Shown here piece by piece: positions 1 to 25,801 of a stretch of 64,000 bases of DNA (position 1 is the first letter of the stretch; every line of letters begins with the position of its first letter). A program made the position numbers and the translations under genes. The stretch covers positions 1 to 64,000 of the forward strand of contig NZ_BCXI01000043.1 of NCBI RefSeq assembly GCF_001895025.1, given 5' to 3'. Origin of the DNA: Rhodococcus zopfii NBRC 100606 = JCM 9919. Lineage in GTDB: Bacteria > Actinomycetota > Actinomycetes > Mycobacteriales > Mycobacteriaceae. Under the pieces are notes generated by a model that was not told the origin of the DNA, did no database searches, and saw only the letters and a list, made by a program, of their open reading frames with translations.

Positions 1-17769
<17,769 letters not shown>

Positions 17770-18214
17770 GCTCCTCCTTCCATGCGTCCCGTAACGGCGA
17801 CAGGCGCATGGTTGCCGAAAACACGCGAGAACCGTGCGCTCGCTACAGACTAGTCGTGCCGATGATCCCGCACCGGGCTGGCGCGCGTCCCGCGGGCCGG
17901 GATCTTCGTCCGGTTCGGGTCCGGAGTGCGGACGATGTTTCCTCGGCGGTGCGGGACGTGAACGCCGTCAACCGCATCCCGCACGGAGCGGTCGAAATGG
18001 GGAAATCCCCCCGGGGGCCGGCGATGGGCCCATGCCCGCCCGCGCCCCGCGCGGGTCGCCCGTCCGATGTCACCTACAGCCCTCCCCAGCCCGACGACAC
18101 GCAGCTCAGCGTAGCCCGGCACGAGCGCCCGGCGAGCCAGGAGCCGCCTTTTACCGACGAATACCCACGATCCGAGTGGCCGTCGAGTAGACATCACATC
18201 CGAAAGTCGCGGCG
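17770..18214. other. Intergenic region upstream of NRPS A
   Basis: This 445-bp gap separates the start of NRPS A from the end of the mycolyltransferase gene. The NRPS ribosome site (GGAGG) ends just before the GTG. Reading on the minus strand, TAGTCT at 17852-17847 is a possible -10 box about 80 bases upstream, without a convincing -35. No gene with a good start signal was found here. Confidence 0.4.
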
Positions 18215-19279
18215 CTACCGCTCGACACCCATCGCCGCGGCCAGTTGCGGCCACGACGCATGCAGCTCGTCCTGCCAGTAGCCCCACGAGTGTGTCCCGT
18301 CGGCGCGGAACCGGAACGTCGCGGGAATCCCCAGTTCCCGGAGGCGGTCGGCGAGCCGGTGCGTGCACACATTGGTGGCCGCTTCGATGAGACCTCCCCA
18401 CACGACCTGTTCGATCAGCATCGGCGCCTGCGGGGACCGCGGCAGCCACGGACTGTCGTAGGGACCGGGTAGCCCGCTGCCGTTGGAAATGTACAGCGAC
18501 AACCCCCGCAGCTTCTCGGCGTTGAGGTACGGGTCGTGCGCCTCCCACCCCGGGCCGTCGTAGGGACCCCACATGTTCGTCGCGTCCTTCGCGCCGGCCA
18601 CCTCGACGACGGTGCGGACGAATGCCTGGCCGAGGGGGTCGCTGGTCTGCGCGCACCCGCTGTACGACGCGACCGCGCGGTACAGCCCCGGCGCCTGGAT
18701 GGCCAGGTCCAGCACGGAGGTCGCGGCCATGGACAGGCCCGCGATCGCGTTGACACCGGACGCTCCGAGTGCCCGGTCCAGGGCGGGAGGCAATTCCCGG
18801 GTGAGGAACGTGCCCCACTTGTTGCTGCCGGACACCGGGTCCTCGTGCAACCAGTCGGTGTAGTAGCTGATCATGCCCTCGGCCGGGATCACGACGTTGA
18901 CGTCCTTGTCCGCGGTGAAATCGAGGAGGTCGGTCTGGTTGAGCCAGGTCATCGAGTCCTCGCCGCCACCGGCCCCGTTGAACAGGTACAGCGTCGGCCG
19001 CGGTGTCGTCGGGTCGGCGGGACGGATCACGTTGAGGGTGATCGTGCGACCCATCGCCGGGGAGTACACGTGCACGTCCCAGCGCCGGTCCCCCACCTCG
19101 TCGATCCGCTGGACGACTGCCGTGCCGGCACCCGATCCGGAGATCTGTCCCGGCACCGCCCGGGCCACCGCGTGCGCGGCCGCCGCGAGCACGGTACCGG
19201 CGAGCACGGCTCCGGCGAGCCGCACCCACGACCGCTCCGCTCCACCGGCACCGGAACCGGCACTTCGAAGAGTTTTCAC
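18215..19279 (-). CDS. Secreted mycolyltransferase / antigen 85-family esterase
   Basis: Alpha/beta-hydrolase of the antigen 85 family, which transfers mycolic acids to trehalose or arabinogalactan outside the membrane; related proteins include simple esterases. The 354-residue reading from GTG 19279 has a basic start and a hydrophobic run at about residues 20-41, consistent with a signal peptide. The nucleophile elbow GLSMAA puts the serine at residue 183, and THSWGYW places the histidine at about 330, matching the family's HSW motif. The GTG follows a GGCGGGGGG stretch. An in-frame ATG at 19324 (369 residues) is an alternative. It lies 59 bp downstream of alkB on the same strand and may be cotranscribed. 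It shows that the host makes mycolic acids. Physiological substrate unknown. Confidence 0.88.
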   Translation of the reverse strand: MKTLRSAGSGAGGAERSWVRLAGAVLAGTVLAAAAHAVARAVPGQISGSGAGTAVVQRIDEVGDRRWDVHVYSPAMGRTITLNVIRPADPTTPRPTLYLFNGAGGGEDSMTWLNQTDLLDFTADKDVNVVIPAEGMISYYTDWLHEDPVSGSNKWGTFLTRELPPALDRALGASGVNAIAGLSMAATSVLDLAIQAPGLYRAVASYSGCAQTSDPLGQAFVRTVVEVAGAKDATNMWGPYDGPGWEAHDPYLNAEKLRGLSLYISNGSGLPGPYDSPWLPRSPQAPMLIEQVVWGGLIEAATNVCTHRLADRLRELGIPATFRFRADGTHSWGYWQDELHASWPQLAAAMGVER

Positions 19280-19338
19280 CCTCGACAACCCCCCGCCGTT
19301 CACCCCGACACGGACGCTCCGCATCCGTGTGACCAGGA

Positions 19339-20535
19339 TTACGTAACGGCAGAGTAACGCGCAAGAATTTCGGTCTCTTTTCGCGGATCGATGTTGATGC
19401 GCGACAGGTCGTTGTCGTAGTGCTCGAGCACGCGACGATCCATGACACGGCGCCACAGCGGCGGCACGAGCGAGGTGAGGACGAGCACCGCATAGCCGGC
19501 GGGCAACTGCGGGGCGTCCGGCATGCTGCGCAGCGTCTGATAGCGGCGCATCGGATTGGCATGGTGGTCGCTGTGCCGCTGCAGGTTGTAGAGGAACAGG
19601 TTGCTGCACACGTGATCGCTGTTCCAGCTGTGGGGCGCCGCGACCCGCACGTAACGACCGTCGGGTCTCTTCTCCCGCAGCAGACCGTAGTGCTCGAGAT
19701 AGTTCACGGCCTCGAGGAACATCACGGCCATCACCGCCTGCACGACGAGCCACGGCGCGATCTGCCAGCCGAACGCCGCGACAAGGGCGACGAACAGCCC
19801 CACGCTCATCGCCCACGCGTTGAGGATGTCGTTGCGAACCGGGTTCCACGGCGAGCGTCCGCGGCGACGCAGCCGCGCACTCTCGTAGCTCCAGGCCGAC
19901 CGCAGGCTGCCGACGACCGCCCGCGGCAGGAAGCGCCAGTAGCTTTCCCCGAAACGGGCGGTCGCAGGGTCGTCCGGGGTCGCCACACGCAGGTGGTGAC
20001 CGTGATTGTGTTCGACGTAGAAGTGCCCGTAGAAGGACTGGGCGAGCGCGACCTTCGCGAGCCACCGTTCGTGGTTCGTCCGCTTGTGTCCGAGTTCGTG
20101 GGCTGCGTTGATGCCGACGCCGCCGACGACGCCGAGCGTGGCGGCCATCGCGAACTTCTCGAACGGACCCATCGGACTGTTCACCCAGGTCCAGCAGCCG
20201 AAGACCAATCCCGCGTACTGCAACGGCAGATACAGATAGGTGCACCGGCGGTAGTACTTGTCGCGCTCGAGGGACTTCATCACCTCTTCGGGCGGATTGG
20301 TCCGGTCCTGGTCGACGAACCGATCCACGAGCGGGGCTATCACGGCGATGACGATCGCCCCGGCGGCCCAGAACACGCCGAGATGCAGATAGTGCACGAG
20401 GACCCATGCGGCGAAGGGGCTCAGCGGCACCGCCAGCCCGTAGAGCCAGAGATGCCGTCTCGGGTCCTTCCAGCGTGACCCCATCTTGTCGTCCGTCGGC
20501 ACCGCCGACCCCGCGGACACACCCAATTCCACCAC
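19339..20535 (-). CDS. alkB: Alkane 1-monooxygenase (AlkB)
   Basis: Integral-membrane non-haem di-iron hydroxylase that oxidises the terminal carbon of n-alkanes using electrons from rubredoxin. All histidine boxes are present: HELGH (146-150), EHNHGHH (175-181), LQRHSDHH (318-325), plus NYLEHYGL (278-285). Several hydrophobic segments lie before and between the boxes. The length of 398 residues is normal for the family. The start is a GTG with only a weak ribosome site; an ATG at 20484 (MGSRWKDP) is a shorter option. No rubredoxin or rubredoxin reductase gene lies beside it, so this is an orphan alkB that must use electron carriers encoded elsewhere. The mycolyltransferase gene follows 59 bp downstream. 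Confidence 0.95.
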   Translation of the reverse strand: MVELGVSAGSAVPTDDKMGSRWKDPRRHLWLYGLAVPLSPFAAWVLVHYLHLGVFWAAGAIVIAVIAPLVDRFVDQDRTNPPEEVMKSLERDKYYRRCTYLYLPLQYAGLVFGCWTWVNSPMGPFEKFAMAATLGVVGGVGINAAHELGHKRTNHERWLAKVALAQSFYGHFYVEHNHGHHLRVATPDDPATARFGESYWRFLPRAVVGSLRSAWSYESARLRRRGRSPWNPVRNDILNAWAMSVGLFVALVAAFGWQIAPWLVVQAVMAVMFLEAVNYLEHYGLLREKRPDGRYVRVAAPHSWNSDHVCSNLFLYNLQRHSDHHANPMRRYQTLRSMPDAPQLPAGYAVLVLTSLVPPLWRRVMDRRVLEHYDNDLSRINIDPRKETEILARYSAVT

Positions 20536-20680
20536 GCACTTTCAGCCGTACCCGCAATGCCAACCTGCTCGACCGCAGGAAGCACGCTGCCCTCGCCCCC
20601 GAACGCAGCCCCATCGACCTCGGAGAATAGTGCACGGGGGCGGACCGTCATGTGGTCAGTGACAGACCCCACAGACGAGA

Positions 20681-20720
20681 CAACGGTGGTGCCGGCAACA
20701 ACGTTGCGGCACCACCGTTG
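20681..20720 (-). terminator. Strong hairpin terminator after cspA
   Basis: The left arm CAACGGTGGTGCCGGCAAC pairs with the right arm across an AAC loop, giving an 18-bp stem with one bulged G. It begins 17 bp beyond the cspA stop codon. There is no clear U-tract on the minus strand, as is usual for actinobacterial hairpins. Confidence 0.75.
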
Positions 20721-20737
20721 TGAACGGGGAACGCGGA

Positions 20738-20941
20738 TCAGATCGCGCGGACGCCCTGCGCCTGCGGGCCCTTCTGGCCCTGGCCGATCTCGAACTCGAC
20801 GCGGGCACCCTCATCGAGGGACTTGAACCCGCTGCCCTGAATCTCGGAGTAGTGGACGAAAACGTCCGGTCCCCCGCCGTCCTGTTCGATGAATCCGAAC
20901 CCCTTCTCCGCGTTGAACCACTTCACAGTTCCCTGCGCCAT
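20738..20941 (-). CDS. cspA: Cold-shock protein (CspA family)
   Basis: Small single-stranded nucleic-acid-binding protein of 67 residues, a single OB-fold domain acting as an RNA chaperone. RNP1 (KGFGFI) and RNP2 (VFVHY) are both present, and the protein starts [10 protein letters not shown] as usual. The ATG at 20941 is preceded by GAGGGAG at a suitable distance, which decides the start over upstream in-frame codons. The gene is monocistronic, with its own hairpin terminator downstream. The long upstream region may carry a cold-shock 5' leader, but no structure was established. Confidence 0.96.
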   Translation of the reverse strand: MAQGTVKWFNAEKGFGFIEQDGGGPDVFVHYSEIQGSGFKSLDEGARVEFEIGQGQKGPQAQGVRAI

Positions 20942-21090
20942 TCCGCTGACTCCCTCAATCCACATCCGGACGTCACCCCGACGCCGCGGTCACAAGTGGC
21001 CATCATCGCACTGTTTCCGTCGATCGTCGCGGCGGACGCGGCGGGGTTTCGGAAAATCCGGTTGAAATCGAGTTGCGCGCCGGTGGCACG

Positions 21091-22356
21091 ATGGACGCCG
21101 TGACTATCGGAGAGCAAGGCCACCTTCATCACCGCATCACCCGCCCGCTCGAGCAGTCCGCGAAGCTGCAGAACGTGCTGTACGAGATCCGCGGGCCGGT
21201 GCATGCCCATGCCGCGCGGCTGGAGGCGGAAGGTCACCGCATCCTCAAGCTGAACATCGGCAACCCCGCGCCGTTCGGGTTCGAGGCGCCCGAGACGATC
21301 GTGCAGGACATGATCGCCGCACTCCCGCACGCCCAGGGTTACTCCGAGTCCAAGGGCATCGCGTCGGCGCGTCGCGCGATCGTCACCCGCTACGAACTCG
21401 TGCCGGGATTCCCCAAGGTCGACATCAACGACGTCTACCTGGGCAACGGCGTCTCCGAACTCATCACGATGACGATGCAGGCGCTGCTCGACGACGGCGA
21501 CGAGGTCCTGATCCCCGCGCCCGACTACCCGCTGTGGACCGCGATGACGTCCCTCGCCGGCGGTACTCCCGTGCACTACCTGTGCGACGAGTCCAACGAC
21601 TGGAATCCGGACATCGCCGACATCGAGTCGAAGATCACCGACCGCACCAAGGCGCTGCTGGTCATCAATCCGAACAATCCGACGGGCGCGGTGTACTCCC
21701 TCGAGGTGCTGTCGCAGCTCGTCGACCTGGCCCGCAAGCACCAGCTGCTGCTGCTCTCCGACGAGATCTACGACAAGATCCTCTACGACGACGCGAAGCA
21801 CATCTCGCTCGCGACGTTGGCACCCGACCTGCTGTGCCTGACCTACAACGGCCTGTCGAAGGCCTACCGGGTCGCCGGCTACCGCTCGGGCTGGATGACC
21901 ATCACCGGCCCGAAGGAACACGCTGCCGGCTTCCTCGAGGGCGTCGACCTGCTCGCCTCGACGCGCCTGTGCCCGAACGTCCCGGCCCAGCACGCGATCC
22001 AGGTCGCGCTCGGCGGCCATCAGAGCATCGAGGACCTGATCCTGCCCGGCGGCAGGCTGCTCGAGCAGCGCGATGTCGCGTGGGAGCGCCTCAACGCGAT
22101 CCCGGGCGTGAGCTGCGTCAAGCCGCGCGGCGCCCTGTACGCCTTCCCCCGGCTGGACCCGAACGTGTACGAGATCCACGACGACGAGAAGCTCGTGCAG
22201 GACCTGCTGCTGCAGGAGAAGATCCTCATGGTCCAGGGCACCGGTTTCAACTGGCCGGACCACGACCACCTGCGGATCGTCACCCTGCCGTGGGCCCGCG
22301 ACCTCGCAGTGGCGATCGAGCGGTTCGGCAATTTCCTGTCCAGCTACAAGCAGTAG
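21091..22356 (+). CDS. alaT: AlaT-type pyridoxal-phosphate aminotransferase
   Basis: Fold-type I aminotransferase matching E. coli AlaT closely along its length (LNIGNPAPFGF, CDES-DW, INPNNPTGAVYS, SCVKPRGALY). It should interconvert alanine and pyruvate using glutamate and 2-oxoglutarate. The PLP lysine is in LTYNGLSKAYR, residue 257 of the 421-residue product. The ATG at 21091 is the best start, but no clear ribosome site precedes it; a GTG at 21100 and a TTG at 21073 are in frame. The gene stands alone, divergent from cspA. The specific substrate is inferred from family resemblance. Confidence 0.92.
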   Translation: MDAVTIGEQGHLHHRITRPLEQSAKLQNVLYEIRGPVHAHAARLEAEGHRILKLNIGNPAPFGFEAPETIVQDMIAALPHAQGYSESKGIASARRAIVTRYELVPGFPKVDINDVYLGNGVSELITMTMQALLDDGDEVLIPAPDYPLWTAMTSLAGGTPVHYLCDESNDWNPDIADIESKITDRTKALLVINPNNPTGAVYSLEVLSQLVDLARKHQLLLLSDEIYDKILYDDAKHISLATLAPDLLCLTYNGLSKAYRVAGYRSGWMTITGPKEHAAGFLEGVDLLASTRLCPNVPAQHAIQVALGGHQSIEDLILPGGRLLEQRDVAWERLNAIPGVSCVKPRGALYAFPRLDPNVYEIHDDEKLVQDLLLQEKILMVQGTGFNWPDHDHLRIVTLPWARDLAVAIERFGNFLSSYKQ

Positions 22357-22453
22357 CGGCCCCGACGGCGGGCTTCGGATCGGACATTCCGGACTCCGGA
22401 GCCTGCCGTGACACGCCCGAGTGTCGCGACACGCCGATTGTTGCGGAATGTAT

Positions 22454-22485
22454 ACCTGCACTTATTGGACAGCATTTGTGCAGGT
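22454..22485. repeat. 8-bp inverted repeat (ACCTGCAC N16 GTGCAGGT)
   Basis: Perfect dyad ACCTGCAC / GTGCAGGT around a 16-base AT-rich spacer in the alaT-YibE gap. It may be an operator or a small hairpin. It lies about 100 bp beyond the alaT stop and 420 bp before the YibE start, so its target is unclear. Confidence 0.5.
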
Positions 22486-22656
22486 CGAAGGTCCCCAAAT
22501 AGTCCCAAATCGGGCAATCCGGCCAACTGGTGAGGGTCGACACACCGCAGAAGGCTTCCCCGAATGCCGACAGAGCAAGTAGGTTTGTCCATGGCACGAC
22601 TCGGTCGTGCCGGGCTCCCTGACCGTCGCCATCCCCCCTGTGCGAGGTCAGGTGAA

Positions 22657-22690
22657 GGTGGCGGGGACACCCCCCCTGCTCCCCGCCACC
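22657..22690 (+). terminator. GC-rich hairpin, possible terminator or leader element
   Basis: GGTGGCGGGGA pairs perfectly with TCCCCGCCACC across a 12-base C-rich loop. It lies 300 bp after alaT and 215 bp before the YibE/F gene. It could end alaT read-through, or form part of an untranslated leader. Confidence 0.4.
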
Positions 22691-22892
22691 ACCAGCCCAA
22701 ATTCTCGGCGGGAGATTCACTCGCGGTCACGATTGAACCACAGAGTTTCAGCGTAATCCACACGATTGGGCCGACTCGCGTCGAAGTTTTCGTGCCGGTT
22801 GCACGACTCAGGCACCCTGGCTTGTTCTCCACGCACATATGGAGCCAGGCGCGGACGCGCCCCCATCCGGTGGCACCGCCGCCACGGGTGGC

Positions 22893-22898
22893 TAGCCT
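22893..22898 (+). promoter_or_regulatory. -10 box of a probable leaderless transcript
   Basis: TAGCCT sits six bases before the GTG start of the YibE/F gene. This is the spacing of leaderless actinobacterial genes, where transcription begins at or next to the start codon, and no ribosome site is present. The same arrangement occurs before the phosphatase gene at 25802. Confidence 0.55.
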
Positions 22899-22904
22899 GT
22901 TCCG

Positions 22905-24185
22905 GTGAGTCACGGACACGGACACGGCCACGGCCACGACGGCCCGGTTCCGCTCGGCCCGACCGCGGCGCGGGTGGTTATCGGACTGCTGACGGCCATC
23001 GGCATCGCCGTCCTGCTCGGCACGATCGCGCTGTGGCCCAGCAGCAGGTCCATCGACATCCCCGCGCCCTTCCAGACATCGGGCGGTGGTGCCGTCGTCA
23101 CCGAGGCCGGCACCGTCGTCGCCCAGGACATCGGACCGTGCGGCAGCACCTCCTCCGGCCGCGTGTTCACCGGTGAACCGGTACCGCCCGCCATGAACGC
23201 CTACGAATGTTCGCGCAGCGTGATCACCATCGACTCGGGTCCCAACGAGGGCACCCGAACCCTGCTCGAGATCGCGCCCGGACCCGGGCAACCGGACCTG
23301 CGCACCGGGGAGAGGATCCGGCTGGTCCGGCAAACGGACCTGTCGGGCGCGACCCAGTACTCCTTCTACGACTACGCGCGCGGTCTGCCCATCGCCCTGA
23401 TCCTGGTGGCGTTCGCCGTCGTGATCGTCGCGGTCGCCCGGTGGCGGGGGCTGAGGGCGCTGATCGGTCTGCTCGTCGCGTTCGGCATACTCGTGGGCTT
23501 CATGCTGCCGGCCCTCCTGGACGGGAAACCGGCGGTGCCGGTCGCGCTGGTCGGCGGCTCGCTCATCCTGTACGCGGTGTTGTATCTCGCGCACGGGGTG
23601 AACCTGCGCACCAGCTCGGCCCTGCTGGGCACCCTGGCATCGATGGGCCTCGCGGCGCTGCTCTCGTATCTGGCGATCCGCCTGACCAGCCTGACGGGCC
23701 TGTCGGAGGAGCAGAACACAGACGTGCAGTTGTACCTCGAGCACGTGAGTATCACGGGCCTGCTGCTCGCCGGATTCATCATCGGCTCGCTCGGTGTCCT
23801 CAACGACGTCACGATCACGCAGGCGTCGTCGGCGTTCGAACTCGCGGCCATCGACCCGTCCGCGAGCCGACGCGACGTGTTCACCTCCGCGATGCGGGTG
23901 GGCCGCGACCACATCGCCAGCACCGTGTACACGCTGGTGCTGGCGTACGCCGGGGGCGCGCTACCGCTCCTGCTGTTCTTCAGCGTCGCGGGACGATCGA
24001 TCTCCGACGTCATCACCGGCGACGCCGTCGCGATCGAGATCGTGCGCGCCTGCGTCGGTGGCATCGCCCTCGCCCTGTCGGTGCCACTGACCACCGCCAT
24101 CGCGGCACTGCTCGCCCGGCCCGTCGGATCGGGCGCCGGATCCACACCTGCCGCCGAGCGGCCCCGCGGGCGTCACGCCCGCTGA
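22905..24185 (+). CDS. YibE/F-family integral membrane protein
   Basis: Membrane protein of 426 residues from the YibE/F family, whose biochemical role is not established. It starts with a striking histidine run, SHGHGHGHGHD, that looks able to bind a metal ion. One transmembrane helix follows (about residues 24-46), then an extracytoplasmic domain to about 155 containing cysteines. At least six hydrophobic helices fill the rest, with the conserved GVLNDVTITQ segment. The GTG start has no ribosome site but has a -10 box six bases upstream, suggesting a leaderless message. It converges on the Hsp70-like gene with a shared hairpin between them. The basic tail (RPRGRHAR) is probably cytoplasmic. 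Confidence 0.88.
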   Translation: MSHGHGHGHGHDGPVPLGPTAARVVIGLLTAIGIAVLLGTIALWPSSRSIDIPAPFQTSGGGAVVTEAGTVVAQDIGPCGSTSSGRVFTGEPVPPAMNAYECSRSVITIDSGPNEGTRTLLEIAPGPGQPDLRTGERIRLVRQTDLSGATQYSFYDYARGLPIALILVAFAVVIVAVARWRGLRALIGLLVAFGILVGFMLPALLDGKPAVPVALVGGSLILYAVLYLAHGVNLRTSSALLGTLASMGLAALLSYLAIRLTSLTGLSEEQNTDVQLYLEHVSITGLLLAGFIIGSLGVLNDVTITQASSAFELAAIDPSASRRDVFTSAMRVGRDHIASTVYTLVLAYAGGALPLLLFFSVAGRSISDVITGDAVAIEIVRACVGGIALALSVPLTTAIAALLARPVGSGAGSTPAAERPRGRHAR

Positions 24186-24188
24186 TCA

Positions 24189-24209
24189 CCGCCGGGAATC
24201 ACCCGGCGG
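24189..24209. terminator. Bidirectional hairpin between convergent genes
   Basis: CCGCCGGG pairs with CCCGGCGG across AATCA. It lies just after the YibE/F stop and overlaps the last codons of the Hsp70-like gene, so it can end transcription from both sides. Confidence 0.6.
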
Positions 24210-25641
24210 GAAGCTCGAGTCTGGGCAGCTCGAAACGCGGCAGCTCCACCTGTGGAAGGACGGGGACCGGGATGTTCAGACCCGGGATCATCGCCGGGGG
24301 CGGCGGCGACTCGGGGGCCGGCGGCACCTGCCGCTGCGAGGTCGCTGCCGTTTCCGGTGCGACGGTAGTGGTGGTGGTGACCGGGGCGGGCGCGACCGCG
24401 GGCTTCGGTTGCGGCTTCGACGACGGCGGCGGCGTCACCACGGTTTCCGCGGGCGCGGACTCGTCGGCCGGCGTCGAACCGAAGACGGTGTTGCCCGCGC
24501 CGAGCGCGACACCGATCAGGGCGACCACCATCAGAGCGGTCCCCGCGAGGCCCGCGCCACTGATCTGCTTGCCGCTCACCTTCGGTCCGCGGGCGGTGAA
24601 AATCCCCCGCCAGGACCGCGTCCCCTCCGAATCCGCGGAAGCCGCGGGCTGTTCCTTCGGCCGGGCGATCCGATCGGTGCGCTGGTCCGCGGAAGCGAAC
24701 CCGCTGGCACCGGCCGGTGTCCCGGTCGGTCGCGCGATGCGCTCGGTCGCCGACGGCGGGACGATGTGCATCGACACGGACTGCACCGAGTCCTTCGGCC
24801 GACCGGCCAGGAGCGCTCCGCCCTTCGCCAGCACCAGCTCCGGCTCGTGCGGCACCACCAGCGGCAGCTTCAGCCAGGACCGCAGAACCTCCTGGACGAG
24901 CGGAATGTGCGCGCCACCGCCGAGCAGCACGAGCGCCTCCGGATCCCGGCCGGCGCGCTCGACGATGTCACGGACGAACCGGGCGGACGATTCCACGCAC
25001 TGCGCGATCAGCGGATCGAAGGTGTCCCGGGACATGAGAATCAGCCCGGCCGCTCCCGGTACCGCGACCGCGTCGCTCGCGGAGAGCTGCTCCTTCGCCT
25101 CGCGGCACTGCGCGTCGAACTCCGTCGAGGTCGCGGGATCGTCGGGCAACCACACGCCGTTGGTACCGAGCTGGTGCGCGCGGATCGCGGCGTCGAACAC
25201 CCGCCCGCCGACGGTGTCGGTGCGTCCCGCCAGAACCTCCCCGGACGGAAGGTCGACGACGGTCACGGTGAGCCCGGAATCACCCAGGTCGTAGAACACC
25301 GCGGTGTCGGTGCACAGCTCACCGCTGGCACGCAGATACGCCAGCGCCGCCTCGGACTCGGAGACCAGGCCGAACCTGTCGAGCCCCTGCTCTGCCATGG
25401 CTGTGCGGATCCGGTCTGCCTGCGCCGCGTCGCGGTACACCATGCCGACCGTGTCGATCGGTTCGCCCGCCACCCCGGTCTGGCACAGCACTCCCAAAGT
25501 CTGTGCGGCGAGGCGGGCGGGGTCGTCACGACCTGTGTCCACCACCTGGAACTGATATCCCGCCGACGGCGCGGTCCGATCGATCGGACGCACGATCCGG
25601 ACGGCGCTCTCCCCTACGGTCACCCCGAGTACCGAACTCAT
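24199..25641 (-). CDS. Membrane-anchored Hsp70-like (actin-fold) protein
   Basis: Protein of 480 residues with an N-terminal actin/Hsp70-like ATPase fold. Recognisable pieces are YDLGDSGLTVT (about 118-127) and VLLGGGAHIPLVQ (about 238-250). The first phosphate loop is degenerate (LGVTVGESAVR instead of GIDLGTT), so ATP hydrolysis is uncertain. There is no peptide-binding Hsp70 domain. A single transmembrane helix lies at about 363-383, followed by a Pro/Thr/Ala-rich tail of about 95 residues ending in short LPRFELP-type repeats, probably outside the membrane. The ATG has a good AAGGCGG ribosome site and a promoter at 25707-25734. Such proteins recur in mycolate-containing actinobacteria; their function is unknown to me. 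Confidence 0.82.
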   Translation of the reverse strand: MSSVLGVTVGESAVRIVRPIDRTAPSAGYQFQVVDTGRDDPARLAAQTLGVLCQTGVAGEPIDTVGMVYRDAAQADRIRTAMAEQGLDRFGLVSESEAALAYLRASGELCTDTAVFYDLGDSGLTVTVVDLPSGEVLAGRTDTVGGRVFDAAIRAHQLGTNGVWLPDDPATSTEFDAQCREAKEQLSASDAVAVPGAAGLILMSRDTFDPLIAQCVESSARFVRDIVERAGRDPEALVLLGGGAHIPLVQEVLRSWLKLPLVVPHEPELVLAKGGALLAGRPKDSVQSVSMHIVPPSATERIARPTGTPAGASGFASADQRTDRIARPKEQPAASADSEGTRSWRGIFTARGPKVSGKQISGAGLAGTALMVVALIGVALGAGNTVFGSTPADESAPAETVVTPPPSSKPQPKPAVAPAPVTTTTTVAPETAATSQRQVPPAPESPPPPAMIPGLNIPVPVLPQVELPRFELPRLELPAG

Positions 25642-25706
25642 CAGCCGCCTTCTGCAGTTTCCGGCGCCGCATCAGTGCTCACCCCCGGCGCTTCGAGACG
25701 GACCCG

Positions 25707-25734
25707 ATGTTACCCAACGGTCCGCATTGGACAA
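25707..25734 (-). promoter_or_regulatory. Probable promoter of the Hsp70-like gene
   Basis: On the minus strand TTGTCC is followed, after 16 bases, by TAACAT, about 65 bases before the ATG at 25641. This is a reasonable sigma-70-type pair for an actinomycete. Confidence 0.45.
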
Positions 25735-25789
25735 CCAGCCGATTCCGTACCGTCGAATCTGCACGGGTCGCGTCCCAGGCCGTGGCGCA

Positions 25790-25795
25790 TAGGAT
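25790..25795 (+). promoter_or_regulatory. -10 box of leaderless phosphatase transcript
   Basis: TAGGAT lies six bases upstream of the ATG at 25802 and no ribosome site is present, the usual arrangement for leaderless transcription. It is divergent from the promoter of the Hsp70-like gene. Confidence 0.6.
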
Positions 25796-25801
25796 CGGCA
25801 G

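Larger units (their letters stand above)
22357..22904. other. Intergenic region with several dyads, no gene
   Basis: This 548-bp region between alaT and the YibE/F gene holds no convincing gene. It is less GC-rich than its surroundings around 22430-22510. Visible elements are a TGTCGCGACA palindrome, an 8-bp inverted repeat at 22454-22485 next to TATACAT-like sequence, and an 11-bp GC-rich stem at 22657-22690. A 115-codon open frame at 22564-22908 has no ribosome site and irregular codon use. Confidence 0.5.

Noticed and set aside
17843-18073. 76-codon minus-strand frame upstream of NRPS A
   Set aside because: It has no ribosome site or domain and contains low-complexity G-rich sequence. Treated as non-coding.
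19280-20635. A long upstream extension of the mycolyltransferase frame through the alkB region
   Set aside because: The extension overlaps alkB in another frame and has no family similarity. The signal peptide begins at GTG 19279 (or ATG 19324).
20738-20965. Longer cold-shock protein starting at 20965
   Set aside because: The upstream eight residues are not part of the family, and the GAGGGAG ribosome site supports ATG 20941.
22564-22908. 115-codon open frame before the YibE/F gene
   Set aside because: It has no ribosome site and irregular codon use, crosses a GC-rich hairpin and ends just inside the next gene.
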